From positions 129,794,200 through 129,858,199 of the forward strand of contig CM045770.1 in the NCBI GenBank assembly GCA_025200525.1: a stretch of DNA of 64,000 nt, in the 5' to 3' direction. The notes under the pieces are model-generated. The model did no database searches. It was given only the letters and a program-made list of their open reading frames with translations, and was not told the origin of the DNA. Position 1 is the stretch's first letter; each line of letters opens with the position of its first letter. Below are positions 52,767 through 63,645 of the stretch, piece by piece. The position numbers were made by a program, and so were the translations under genes. This DNA comes from Camellia lanceoleosa (lineage: Eukaryota; Streptophyta; Magnoliopsida; Ericales; Theaceae).

Positions 52767-55700
52767 TGTAACACGTCCGCGGGGGACCTCGCGCTACAGT
52801 TCGGACTCGATTTTTGTGTCGCGGTTCTAAATCTGAACCAAAGAGTCCGAATCCGGCAAATCGTTTGAGAAAACAGATTTTTTGAAAAGTAGTGCCAAAC
52901 ATGGACTGCTTTGCGGTCTGAAGTCGCCACCTAAATATTTTTTAAAATGGAAAATTTAGGAAACCACGACTTGGTCTTAGAAGGCGTGTCCGTCATCACC
53001 AAAGTGGTCTTGGCTCGGGAGCTTGGGTACGATCGGGAAGGTCGACTATGAGCACTTTTCGCCGGTCAAGACCGGCCTCTACTAACCGTGATATCCGTTT
53101 TTGAAAACTTTATGCGTTCTTATTCCGATTATTAACCTAGAATTACTATGTGATACGCACAACACAAAAGTATAGACTAGATCGCCTAACTTGGAAATAA
53201 ACATTGCATATCCGTTTTGTCTCGAAAAAAACGTGTTGGATTTTGCTACTCGCAAGTAGGCTAAAATACGGATTTCAATGAGTTGTTCCAACTCAGGCAA
53301 TCCAACCTCCACCCACAGGCATTCAAACAGTTTATCATGTAAGCACTTAGCCGCATGGCAAGCATACTGTCATGGTAAACATTCACACGCATGCGATATG
53401 CTAAAGCATAAATACTTACATCGTACTCCGTGCCAAAACAAGAAACTAGTTAGCAAACATGCGTGTCCTAGTTCATGTTAAATGGCTAATGCATCACACA
53501 CAGAGATGTAATCTAGAGTAGGCTCGGCTAACCCTAAACATGGCACATGAGATGCAACAACTATCACGTATTCAATTTGGAATTGAAAGTACGATGCGGT
53601 TTGCATGATGTGCCGAGCCCGATGTATGTAAACAAATGCATGAATGCACGCATGCATTGCATAAGGGATGCTAAAATAGACGTGCCCTAATCTACCATCG
53701 AAGCGGGTAAATAAAGGGAAGAAAGAAATGGGGTTGGAAGACATACATCCACTCACGCACTTATTACAAACTTGCCCTCGCCGAGGACCGAAAGAATAAT
53801 ACAATTAAATTAACCTACAAGCTAATTAATTATTACAAATTAACTAAATTAATTAACAAATTAACTAAGTTAATTAAAGCAGTAAACGCCTCGGGAAGAG
53901 GGCTCAAATGTAGCGCGCGCTCGGAATTGGCTCGGAATCGTACTGCCATGCACGGATTGCCTCTGTTTCCCCTGCTATCCTCCTCTGAAAATTACCAAAA
54001 TCCCAGGAGTGCCTCTCAGAGCACTGGAGATCACCACCGGCTGGGGTAGAACACCACCGGCTGAAGGAGGAGGCCACCGGCACAGAATTGTTCCATCGGC
54101 TGGGAAAACACTGCCGGTCGGCACTAAAAAGTGCCGGTCGGCACAAAATGTTCTGCAGATCCTGCAACTCACAGCAGCAGAGGACAAACTATGCATGGCA
54201 AGGCAATTCAAAACATGTATGCACAAAACACATCCCACATCATGTTAATGACTCAATGGGGGTATGTGCCTCGATTCCCGGACCACCAATCACGCATTTC
54301 CATGCATGATGGCCCTAAGAACCAAGAGTGCAAATTTGATTTCAAATGCATGCAAATCACATAGGCACAAAAGGGTGCCAAACCTCTATCAAACTCACTT
54401 CAAGAGACTTGGCATGCATGTCAATGCGATGAAGCCCTAAGCATGTTAACTAGGCATGCAACATGGACTATGCAATGCATTTATGCAAGCATACAAACAA
54501 GCATATAAGGCAAGCATGAAAACCAATGAAATGATAGACTTAGACATGAATTAGGCAACTCAAAAAGGCCTAAAATCAGTAGCCAAAATGCCTACAATTG
54601 GGGACTAAACACACACACACACATGCACATGTTAAGGTACCAAACCCAAGGCATAAACAAGCAACATTCAAGCACACTTAAAGAGGCCAAACATGGACAA
54701 CTAACATGCATTAAAGGCTCTAGAATTCATGCAAAAACATGACACTAAATCATGCAATGAAGCATGCCAAACAAAGCATGCAAATGGTCTTAGGCTTAAG
54801 GCAAGCCGATGGGGCTTTGAACCACACCTATGCAAGGCAATTATGGCATGCACTTAACAACTCAAAACAGATTTTTAGCATGCCAAAACAAAGCCAAATG
54901 GCTACTTAGATGGCATCTAAGAGTCATTAAGTCAAAGGTATGCATTGAAGCCAAAACAAGGGGCATGCAACACAAGCTTAAGAAGTCACGAAGGAGCATG
55001 CAAGGTAAGCATACAAGCACACCAAATGGACTGAAATAGCATGCTAGGTGATTCCAAACCATCAAAACAATGCAAACAAAGGCATGCTACACATCCAAAC
55101 TCTTAAGGCCAACAAGCCAAATGCAAAGGGGCTATATTAAACATGCTAAGATTGACCAAAATACTTATGGACAGACCTAAAACATGGAAATATAAGCACA
55201 AAATCTTCATGAATCAAGGCCTAAAACATGCTGAAAATGAAGGCATACAACCTAGTGCATGTTAAGGCATAATAAGGCATTACAAGGCAACTATGCTAAG
55301 CATGCATAAGGGACCTAAACCAACTTGAAATCATGTTATAACATGGCAATATAAGCATTGAAAACAAGTCAAACGTGCTCAACACACACTCAAGCATGAA
55401 GCTCCATAAGGAAGCAAAGTTTGCCCTTTTCAAGGACACCAAGGAGAGGGGGTGACCCTCCCCTTTTTGAGACTTCAAGGCATACTCTTCACCACTGAAA
55501 TCCCTCAAGATTTCAGTGGTGAAGAGATCCTATCACCAAAATCTCGGATCTCTCACAAAATAGCACAAAAAGTGACCTTTTCAAGGCCTAAGGGTGGTCA
55601 AACCTACCCAAACCACTAAACACTCTTAATATACAACAAAGAGGGTTAAAAATCAGAACTTTTTTGTGCCAAACACTAAGCTCAAAAACTGTTTTAAAGC

Positions 55701-56504
55701 AAGTAAAAACAAGGTACAAGAATGGGGTAAAAAGGGAGTTAAGTTCTTACCCTTGTAGCCTTCTTCAACAAAGATGGTGTGATGGCTTCTTTGAGCTTCA
55801 AACCAACTCCAAAGCTTCAAAACAAACCTCTGGACCCTCAAGAACCAAAGGAAGGTGAAACACTAGGTGCTTGTGTGCAAAAGTGTGAACTAAAGCACCT
55901 AGTGTACTAAATAAGCAAGAAAGGAGAGAGATAAGATAGATATATGATCTAACCTAAAACCAGAGCTTGGTCTCTCTCTAAAATGGCTGAAACCTCTTAA
56001 GAATTCCCAACCTTAAGTCAAGAAGAAGAGCCTTCCTCTTATAGAACTTGTAAGACTTACAAGCTAAGAAAACAAGGGCTCATCCCTCCATACACGTGTA
56101 TGGAGGGAAATAATGCACACACCTGTGTCTGAAAATATCTCGAAAGCAAGTGCACGATGTCCGTAGGCAAAAAATGTCATTTTGACAAAATTGAGTGCCG
56201 ACCGACACAAAATAGTGCCGACCGGCACAATATAGTGCCGGTGGCAACTACAGCCAGCCGGTGGCCTCTAGCCACAGCCGGTGGTGTATAGGAATGCCTC
56301 ACAAAGCATTCCCTGCCCCTCTAAGGCAAAACACAGGTGTTTGGTGCAAAACCGGACACAAAACGGTCAAGTTCGGAGGTCCTGAGGCAAGGCGCGCGAG
56401 CCGAGAACTCCGGGAACTCCAAACGAACACACACATGGATGATCACCGAGTGTTCAAACGGTGACGTCTGAGTCTTGAGGACGGTCAAAAATGGGGTGTC
56501 TACA
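52767..56504 (+). mobile_element. Solo LTR, 3.7 kb, Ty3/gypsy
   Basis: Starts TGTAACACGTCCGCGG and ends ATGGGGTGTCTACA, with a perfect 5-bp duplication GCAGG (52762-52766 and 56505-56509). There is no retroelement coding domain. The interior has a CATGC-rich section (about 53330-55330) and two clusters of GTGCCGGTCGGCAC-type palindromes (54040-54150 and 56190-56280). A TGTAACAC...GTGTCTACA LTR of several kilobases suggests a large gypsy family such as Ogre or another Tat member, but that is inference. Its insertion splits the antisense ORF. Confidence 0.88.
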
Positions 56505-57958
56505 GCAGGATGATCGACCTTCACAACCGATCGCGAAGGAGAGGATCAGGCCTCGCCCGAAGCCGTTGGGGGAGAAGGACTTAAGTAAGTTTGAACCGCG
56601 GAAGCTCCCTATTGATCCTGTGAAGGAGAGGGCCAGGGGGGAGGAGGAGGCGTCGAAAAGGAAGAGGAAGAAGAGAAGTGCCCCTGAAGGGGCTGCAGGG
56701 GAGCCTGCGCCCAAGAAAGTGAAGGGGGCCCTAACCATGGTGGAGACTGTGGTGGAGACTGTGAGGGAGGCCCCAGAAGTAGTTGAAGCATCAAAAGTCG
56801 TCCCAGTACTGGAGTCAGTAGAGGTTGCCCCAGTAATTCAAGTGGCTGGGAGTGTGAGCAGTGTGGGGCCAAGTGGGGAGCAACAGACCCAAAGGGGTCC
56901 TGCCCCCCAGGAGGGAGGAGTGGGTCTGAACACCGCCTTCTACCACGCGTCGATGTTGGGAGGTGGAGGAAGTGGGGCAGCCAGGCGGTGGCCGTCTGTT
57001 GAAAGATTAGAAGGGTCGGACTGCGTCTGTGCCGCCAGTTCAATGAAGCCGACTTGAGGGGTTATACTCTACTCAAATGGAGGTAACTGCCCTGGCAGGG
57101 GCTCTCCTAAGGAAGCGGGGAGCAGTGAAGGCGAGAAAATGAAGATGGAGAAGGCAAAATGGACGAGTGCAGGTCGAGCCAGCAGATCAAGCTGAGCTGG
57201 AGGATACGCCGCTTGAGGTTGTGTCACTTGAGTTCCAGCTGGTCGGTGAGCAGAAGAAGTTGGCAGAGTCCCAACAGGCCTGTGCCATTGCCAACGATCG
57301 GCATGAAGAGGCCATGAGCAACAACGAAGAGTTGGTGAAGCAAAAAGATGAGGCAGATGCTAAGGTGGAGGCTCTGCAAAAGGCGTTGGAGGACGAGGTG
57401 GCCAAGGCGGAGGAGGAGAAGGTGAAGTTGAGGAGGGAGTTGGAAGAAGAGGGTGAGAAGGCGAGGGCGGAGAGGGAGAGCCTAAGGAGGGAGCTGGAGG
57501 CTGAGAGGGCCAAGGCTGCGGCTGAGAAGGAGGCCCTACAAAGAGAGCTGAACGAAGAGAAGGCGAAAGCGGCCTCGGAAATGGCAGTCTACCCTGATTT
57601 TTGTGTTGCAGCTGTTGCCCAATTCAAAGGGTCTCCCGAGTTCCAGATGGCTATTGATGCAGCAGTTGCCAGCAGCTTGGCAAGGGAAGAGTCTGGGGGG
57701 GCTGGCCCATCACGGACGACAGCTGAAGGAAGACCTGAGTCTGAAGTGATAGAGAGCTTCCAACGATCAGATTTTTATAAGCATGAAATGGCAGAGTTCT
57801 GGGACAGCGGCTGGAAAATGTTCAAACGCAAGGCTGAAGAGCTATTCCCAGAGCTTGACTTCAGCAAGGTGGTGGTTGAAGAGGATGATGTGGCCCAGAC
57901 CCCCCTGGACGAGGGGATAGAAGAAGGGGATCTTATCTCTAGTGAGGGGGGGGAGTGA
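56505..57958 (+). pseudogene. Tat antisense ORF, C-terminal part (coiled coil)
   Basis: Resumes with QDDRPSQPIAKERIRPRPK and a basic, disordered stretch (KRKRKKRSAPEG, a likely nuclear signal). After a stop and frameshift near 57055-57165 it continues in another frame (57167-57958). There an Ala/Glu/Lys-rich coiled coil of about 120 residues (LVKQKDEADAKVEALQKALE and following heptads) precedes a conserved-looking tail with VAAVAQFKGSPEFQMAID, VIESFQRSDFYKHEMAEFW and MFKRKAEELFPELDFSKV. TGA at 57956. This arrangement (N-terminal Transposase_28, linker, coiled coil, tail) is the usual one for the family. Confidence 0.75.
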
Positions 57959-58245
57959 GCTGAAGAGGATGATGTATTTGAAGAATTTTTATTTCGACCT
58001 TGTATACACATTGTATTTTTCTTTTTGTTTTTGTTTTTTTTTTTTTTTTTTTTTTTAGAAGGGTTGTAAGTAATTTGTACGCACATTTTTAAATGAATAA
58101 AATGACACATATGGTTCTAGTTGATGATTCAGTATATTTGTCCTTGTGTTGGTTTGGTCTTGGTTTGTTTTTCTCGTGATTATTTTGTGCACTGATGTTT
58201 TCAGCAAATGCTTGTGCCAGGCAGTAAAGCGAGGTGAGACTTGAA
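57959..58245. other. Spacer with T-homopolymer
   Basis: A T-run at about 58027-58056; no gene. Confidence 0.5.
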
Positions 58246-58249
58246 AAAG

Positions 58250-58500
58250 TAGACTTGAAGTGTGGCAGGGCGTCTTTAAAATATGACTAAGTGTCAAATT
58301 ACCTTGAAAAAATAGACTGAAACGTGAGGTTGAAGATGTGATTTGCCAATGAAATGTGGGAGGGCATCTTTTAAAATATGACTAAGTGTCAAATTACCTT
58401 GAAAAAGTAGACTGAAACGTGAGGTTGAAGATGTGATTTGCAAATGAAATGTGGGAGGGCATCTTTTAAAATATGACTAAGTGTCAAATTATTCTGAGAT
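58250..58500. repeat. 95-bp tandem repeat, about 2.6 copies
   Basis: 'atatgactaagtgtcaaatt' recurs at 58281, 58376 and 58471, period 95 bp, with 'aacgtgaggttgaagatgtg' between. Confidence 0.9.
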
Positions 58501-58554
58501 TGTGGTTAACCGTCAGATCATGACTGAGTGTTTTGCTCTATGAACTTTCGTTCA

Positions 58555-59275
58555 TAGGTCTGACTGAGGCTTTGAGTGCTCAGGTCTGGCTGAGGCTTTG
58601 AGTGCTCGGTCAGGCCGAGGCTTTGAGTGCTCAGGTCTGGCCGAGGCTCTGGAAGGTGCTCAGGTCTGACTGAGGCTTTTGAGAGTGCTCAGGTCTGACT
58701 GAGGCTTTGAGTGCTCAGGTCTGACTGAGGCTTTGAGTGCTCGGTCAGGCCGAGGCTTTGAGTGCTCAGGTCTGACTGAGGCTTTGGAAGGTGCTCAGGT
58801 CTGACTGAGGCTTTTGAGAGTGCTCAGGTCTGGCTGAGGCTCTGGAAGGTGCTCAGGTCTGACTGAGGCTTTGAGTGCTCAGGTCTGGCTGAGGCTTTGA
58901 GTGCTCGGTGAGGCCGAGGCTTTGAGTGCTCAGGTCTGGCTGAGGCTCTGGAAGGTCTCAGTCTGTTGAGGCTTTGAGAGTCTCAGTCTGTGAGGGCTTT
59001 GAGTGCTTAGGTCTGGCTGAGGCCTTGAGTGCTCGGTCAGGCCGAGGCTTTGAGTGCTCAGGTCTGACTGAGGCTTTTGAGAGTGCTCAGGTCTGGCTGA
59101 GGCTTTGGAAGGTGCTCAGGTCTGACTGAGGCTTTTGAGAGTACTCAGGTCTGACTGAGGCTTTGAGTGCTTAGGTCTGGCTGAGGCTTTGAGTGCTCGG
59201 TCAGGCCGAGGCTTTGAGTGCACAGGTCTGACTGAGGCTTTTGAGAGTGCTCAGGTCTGGCTGAGGCTTTTGAAG
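58555..59275. repeat. 27-31 bp minisatellite between antisense ORF and integrase
   Basis: About 25 copies of 'gctcaggtctgactgaggct' followed by 'ttgagt', 'tttgagagt' or 'ctggaaggt' tails, giving units of 27-31 bp. Variant order repeats in longer blocks, indicating amplification of multi-unit segments. Confidence 0.92.
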
Positions 59276-59411
59276 TGGCGCTGCGAAAGAAAAGTTGCAT
59301 GGAAGCTACATTCAGACAGTTGAATTATAGAAAGTGGGAACTCTAGTCAACTTTTGTATTATGTATTGAAAAGGGAAAATACAACAATTTTGACAATATG
59401 AAAGCAAGGAT

Positions 59412-59672
59412 TCATTGATAGTAACGCTTCAGATGTTCAGCATTCCAGGGATGGGGAAGGTCTCGGCCATCCATGTCTTGAAGTCGGTAAGTGCCTGGCC
59501 GTGGTCGGGCCTTCACAACGTAGGGCCCCTCCCATTTGGCTGCCAATTTGCCCTCGGTTGGATTCTTTGTGGCAAGAGTTGCTTCTCTCAAGACAAGGTC
59601 GCCAATAGAGAACTCCCGCGGTCGGACTCTGCGGTTGTAGTGTGTTCTCATTTTCTGCTGGTACGAGGCCAA
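59412..59672 (-). pseudogene. Tat integrase C-terminal region
   Basis: Encodes MASYQQKMRTHYNRRVRPRE, FSIGDLVLREATLATKNPTE and KWEGPYVVKARPRPGTYRLQ, ending NAEHLKRYYQ with a stop. This is the usual end of a Tat integrase, with the GPYVV DNA-binding fold. No chromodomain follows, unlike the chromovirus at 12-24 kb. Confidence 0.85.
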
Positions 59673-59855
59673 TCTGACAGCAGCAGTCTCTCTGAGCTCC
59701 TCAATGAGATCCAGGTCTGCTCGACGGAGTTCTTCGGCTGAGGCGAGATCTGGATGTAAGACCCTGGGGGTGGGCAGACCGACTTCTACAGGAATGACCG
59801 CCTCAGCGCCATATGTTAAGCGAAAAGGGGTTTCCCCGAGGAGTCAGGGCGATGG

Positions 59856-60449
59856 TTAAGTGGCCAGTACATGTGGTAGTTCCTCAGCCCAAAGGCCTTT
59901 AGCAGCCTCAAGCTTAGTTTTGATGATCTTCAGGAGAGAGCGGTTGGTGACCTCAACTTGACCATTTGCTTGGGGATGACCGGGGGAAGAGAAGCATGGT
60001 TGAATTTGGAGATCTGCACAAAATTTCCTGTATTTAGCATTGTCGAACTGCTTGCCGTTGTCGGAGATGATGGCTTGAGGGATGCCAAATCTGCAGACAA
60101 TCGACTGCCAGATAAACTTGGTGGTGTTCCGCTCGGTGATTGTGGCAAGGGGTTCTGCCTCGACCCACTTGGTGAAGTAATCAATGGCAACAATTGCGAA
60201 CTTGGTCTGGCCTCGACCAGTGGGAAGTGGACCGATCAGGTCGATACCCCATTTGGCGAACGGGTAAGGGCTGCAAAGAGAGATCAGCTCAGCGGGAGGG
60301 GCATGGGGGATGTTGGCGGTTACCGCACTTGTCGATTTCAAAGACGAAATCAGAGGCATCTTTGTTGAGGGTCGGCCAGAAGTAGCCTGTACGGAGTACT
60401 TTGTGTGCGAGAGACCTGCCACCCGAATGATTGCCACAGATTCCTTCAT
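59856..60449 (-). pseudogene. Tat integrase catalytic core
   Basis: 197-codon open frame. Catalytic triad: Asp70 (KWGIDLIGPLP), Asp130 (IISDNGKQFD) and Glu166 (ANGQVEVTNR), with the standard 35-residue spacing between the last two, so active-site residues are intact. Between here and 59672 the reading changes frame. Integrase would insert element cDNA into host DNA. Confidence 0.85.
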
Positions 60450-61392
60450 GGATCTCTTGCATTACATAGGTTGCTTGGGCGGGGTTGAGACATCGCAGGT
60501 ATGGTCGTGAGAAACCGCGCTTGTAAAGGACGCCGTCGACGAATGTAGTTGGCCGAATCGAAGCTCGACCTTGGCGACTTTGTTGGTCATCTAGGAGTTC
60601 TCCAAAGGTCAAGAAGAGGAAGATGTCGGATGCCCAAGGGATGGGTTTTTCAAGGAATTGCACTTCTTGGTCGGGTGAGATGGCCGGGTGAGTCAGGTAT
60701 TCGAGGCGAACTCCATGGCTGAGATCGGATTGGTCGGCGGAAGCCAGCTGAGCCATCTCATCTGCTTTGGAGTTTTCCGCCCTAGGTATGTGCCTGATGT
60801 GGAAGGTGTTGAAGAGACGAACAAGGGTTAGCGCCATGTCCCTGTAAGTCCGCATTGTGGTATCCTTGGCATCGAATTCACCCGTGATCTGGCCGACGAT
60901 AAGTTGGGAGTCACTGAACACTCGGATGTGGCTAACACCAATGTCTTTGGCTAGAGGAAGCCCTGCTATCAATGCTTCGTATTTGGCTTCATTGTTGCTG
61001 GCCGCAAACATGAGGCGGAGGGCACATTTGAAATAACCCCCTTCGGGGGATGTGAGGATGAGGCCAGCCCCACTTCCCTCCCTGCGAGACGAGCCGTCAA
61101 CATTGAGTGTCCAACAATGAGGATCTTCAGGCTCTGGTGGAGTTGGTGCGGATGGAAGGTTAGTGGTTGGGGCTGGATTGGTAAATTCCAAGATGAAGTC
61201 GGCTACGGCTTGTCCCTTGATTGCTGTCCGGGGGCGATAAGAGATGTCGAACTGGCTTAGTTCTACTGACCACTGCATTAGTCTTCCTGAGAGCTCGGGT
61301 TGCTGCATGACCTTCTTCAGCGGCTGGTCGGTGAGAACCACTATCGAATGGGCTTGGAAGTAGGGACGGAGTCGTCTGGAGGCAGTGACCAA
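60289..61392 (-). pseudogene. Tat RNase H (second, archaeal type) and integrase zinc region
   Basis: 367-codon frame. It starts with the end of the classical RNase H (VVLTDQPLKKVMQQPELSGR, YRPRTAIKGQAVADFI), then a complete second RNase H with Asp99 (WTLNVDGSSRREGSGAG), Glu139 (NNEAKYEALIAGLPLA), Asp161 (VFSDSQLIVGQITGEF) and Asp211 (ENSKADEMAQLAS). The integrase HHCC-like zinc region follows (YVMQEIHEGICGNHSGGRS, GYFWPTLNKDA). The dual RNase H supports the Tat assignment. The last residues overlap the next frame, where a shift lies. Confidence 0.85.
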
Positions 61393-61512
61393 GGCCAGGA
61401 CGTTTTTCTAATAGGTAGTTCTGCTCCGCTCCCGAGAGCCCTGATGTAATAGACCGGTCGTTGGACGAGCCGCCCTCTCGATGAGTCTTGACCGATTGCG
61501 TGCTTGATCTCG

Positions 61513-62144
61513 CTAGGTAGAGAAAGAGGGGCTCACGGTGATTACTGTGAGAAGGGGAAGGTTGGCCATGCACTGTTTCAACTGCTGAAAGGCTTCTTCT
61601 GATTCAGTTGTCCATTCAAAAGTCTGCCGCAGGACTTTGAAGAATGGTAGGCACTTATCCGTTGTGCGGGAGATGAAACGGTTAAGGGCTGCCACTCTAC
61701 CGGTGAGCCTTTGGACCTCTTTAACGGTTTTGGGTGACTGCATCTCAATCAAGGTCTTGATTTTCTCAGGGTTGGCCTCGATGCATGGCCGACCATGAAA
61801 CCCGTGAACTTGCCAGATCCCACTCCAAAGGCACACTTCTCTGGGTTGAGCTTCATCTGATATTTGCGAAGTGTGGCAAAAGTCTCTCACAGGTCGGTGA
61901 GGTGGTCAGCGGAGAGTTTGCTCTTAACCAACATGTCATCCACATACACTTCCATGTTCCGTCCGATCTGATGGTGGAAGACTGTGTTGACCAGACGTTG
62001 GTAGGTGGCCCCAGCATTCTTTAGTCCGAACGGCATGACACGGTAATGGTAGGTGCCCCGATCGGTGATGAAAGATGTGTGTTCCTGGTCGGATGAGTGC
62101 ATCACGATCTGGTTGTACTGAAAAGCATCCATGAAGCCGAGCAT
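61513..62144 (-). pseudogene. Tat reverse transcriptase, C-terminal part
   Basis: One frame (62144-61887) contains [40 protein letters not shown] and the intact catalytic box [13 protein letters not shown] second (61890-61513) contains IEANPEKIKTLIEMQSPKTV and LTGRVAALNRFISR, the connection to RNase H. Shifts near 62150 and 61800 separate these from each other and from the upstream frame. Confidence 0.82.
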
Positions 62145-63645
62145 TTGATGACCGCCGCGTGGCGTCGACCAAGAGATGAATGCGGGGGAGAGGGTAGCTA
62201 TCTTTGGGACAAGCTCGGTTCAAGTCGGAGTAGTCGACGCAGAGACGCCACTTGCCATTGTTTTTGCGGACCAGGACCACGTTGGACAGCCACTTAGGAT
62301 AATCCACATTTCGGATAAACTGGGCCTCGAGAAGTTTGTCAACCTCTACAGCTATGAGATTGTTGCGCTCTGGATGGAAAATACGCTGCCTCTGTCGGTA
62401 AGGTCGGAAGTGAGGCTCGATACTGAGGCGGTGGGTTATGAAAGAGGGGTCGATACCTGGCATGTCTGTATGGGTCCAGGCGAAGACGTCTCTGTGTTCG
62501 GTCAGGAGAGCGGTGAGGTCAGCCTTGGCTTGGGAAGGCAGTTGGCTGCCGATTTTAGCAATTTTGAGTGGGTTGGTGGGATCGATGTTAACTTCGACGA
62601 GTTCCTCCACAGGTTCGCCTCTGATCAGTTCGTCCTCATCTCGGACGTCAAGTCCTTCTATGATCATCGCCTCCTTCAGTTTGACCTCTTTGAGTGAGGC
62701 AACATAACATTCTCTGGCGACGGTCTGTTCTCCTCTCACCGTTCCGACCCCAAAATCAGTAGGGAACTTGAGGGCAAGGTGGTAGGTGGATGTGATGGCT
62801 TGGAAGGCATTGAGGGCGGTGCCGCCGAGGATGATGTTGTAAGCTGAGGGGCAGTCGACAACAAGGAAAGTAAGCAACTTCGTGGTCTGCCGTGGGTACT
62901 CTCCAATGGTGATGCGGAGATCAATAGAGCCGATAGAGGTCACCCGGTCACCGGTGAAACCAACCAGAGGAGTTTGGAGTGGGGACATGCTTTCTTCCTC
63001 GATCTTCAGTTGGCGGAAACAGTTTAAGAAAATGATGTCCGACGAGCTGCCATTGTCAATGAGGACTCGTCTAACCTTATAATTGGAGAGGACAGTGGAG
63101 ATGACAAGGGGATCATCGTGAGGATAACGGATGCTGCCTGATCGGCGTCCGTGAAGGTAATGGGCTCGCCCATCGCTTGGGTTGCTTGGGGGTCGGTCGA
63201 CCGTGTGGCGGCTGTCTTGTCCGAGCCTGTCAGATCTTTCTAAGCTCGCCCGAGGTGGCGTGATGGTCCACCACAAGCAAGACCACAAATAACTCGATTT
63301 CACCAATCGGTGGAGGCGGATTACCTTGAGGCCGAGGTTGTTGGTGGGGTCGATCATGCCTCGTCTGTTGAGGTGTCGCCGTGGAGGGGTATGCTTGCGA
63401 TTGTCTCTGTGGGGCTCGGTCCTTTGTCTCTGCTGAGGGCGGGTATCTGTGAATCGGCTCAGGCGCCCCTGGCGAATGAGGGTCTCTACCTGATCTTTGA
63501 GGCTGATGCAGTCGTCGGTGTTATGGCCATGATCCTGGTGGAAGCGGCAATACTTGGACTGGTCTTTGCGGTTGGAAGGGTTCCGTGGAGGAAGAGGCCA
63601 CTTGAGGGGGTAGTCCCGTTGGATTTGGTTAAGGACTTGTTCCAT
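61936..63645 (-). pseudogene. Tat gag C-terminus, protease and RT N-terminus
   Basis: 569-codon frame. Residues 33-46 form a C-X2-H-X4-H-X4-C knuckle (CRFHQDHGHNTDDC), the usual Tat variant. Residues 194-210 hold the protease site VLIDNGSSSDIIF; 'DNGSS' in place of DTG/DSG is common in this lineage. Residues from about 412 are RT: FRPYRQRQRIFHPER, FIRNVDYPKWLSNVVLVRKN and [20 protein letters not shown]. The RT frame is lost at about residue 497 (near 62154). The protein would be a gag-pol precursor. Confidence 0.85.

Noticed and set aside
58555..59275. Possible CRISPR-like array
   Set aside because: Head-to-tail 27-31 bp minisatellite with no spacer sequence.
59958..60368. 136-codon plus-strand frame
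   Set aside because: Antisense shadow of the integrase and RNase H region, whose minus-strand domains are clear.
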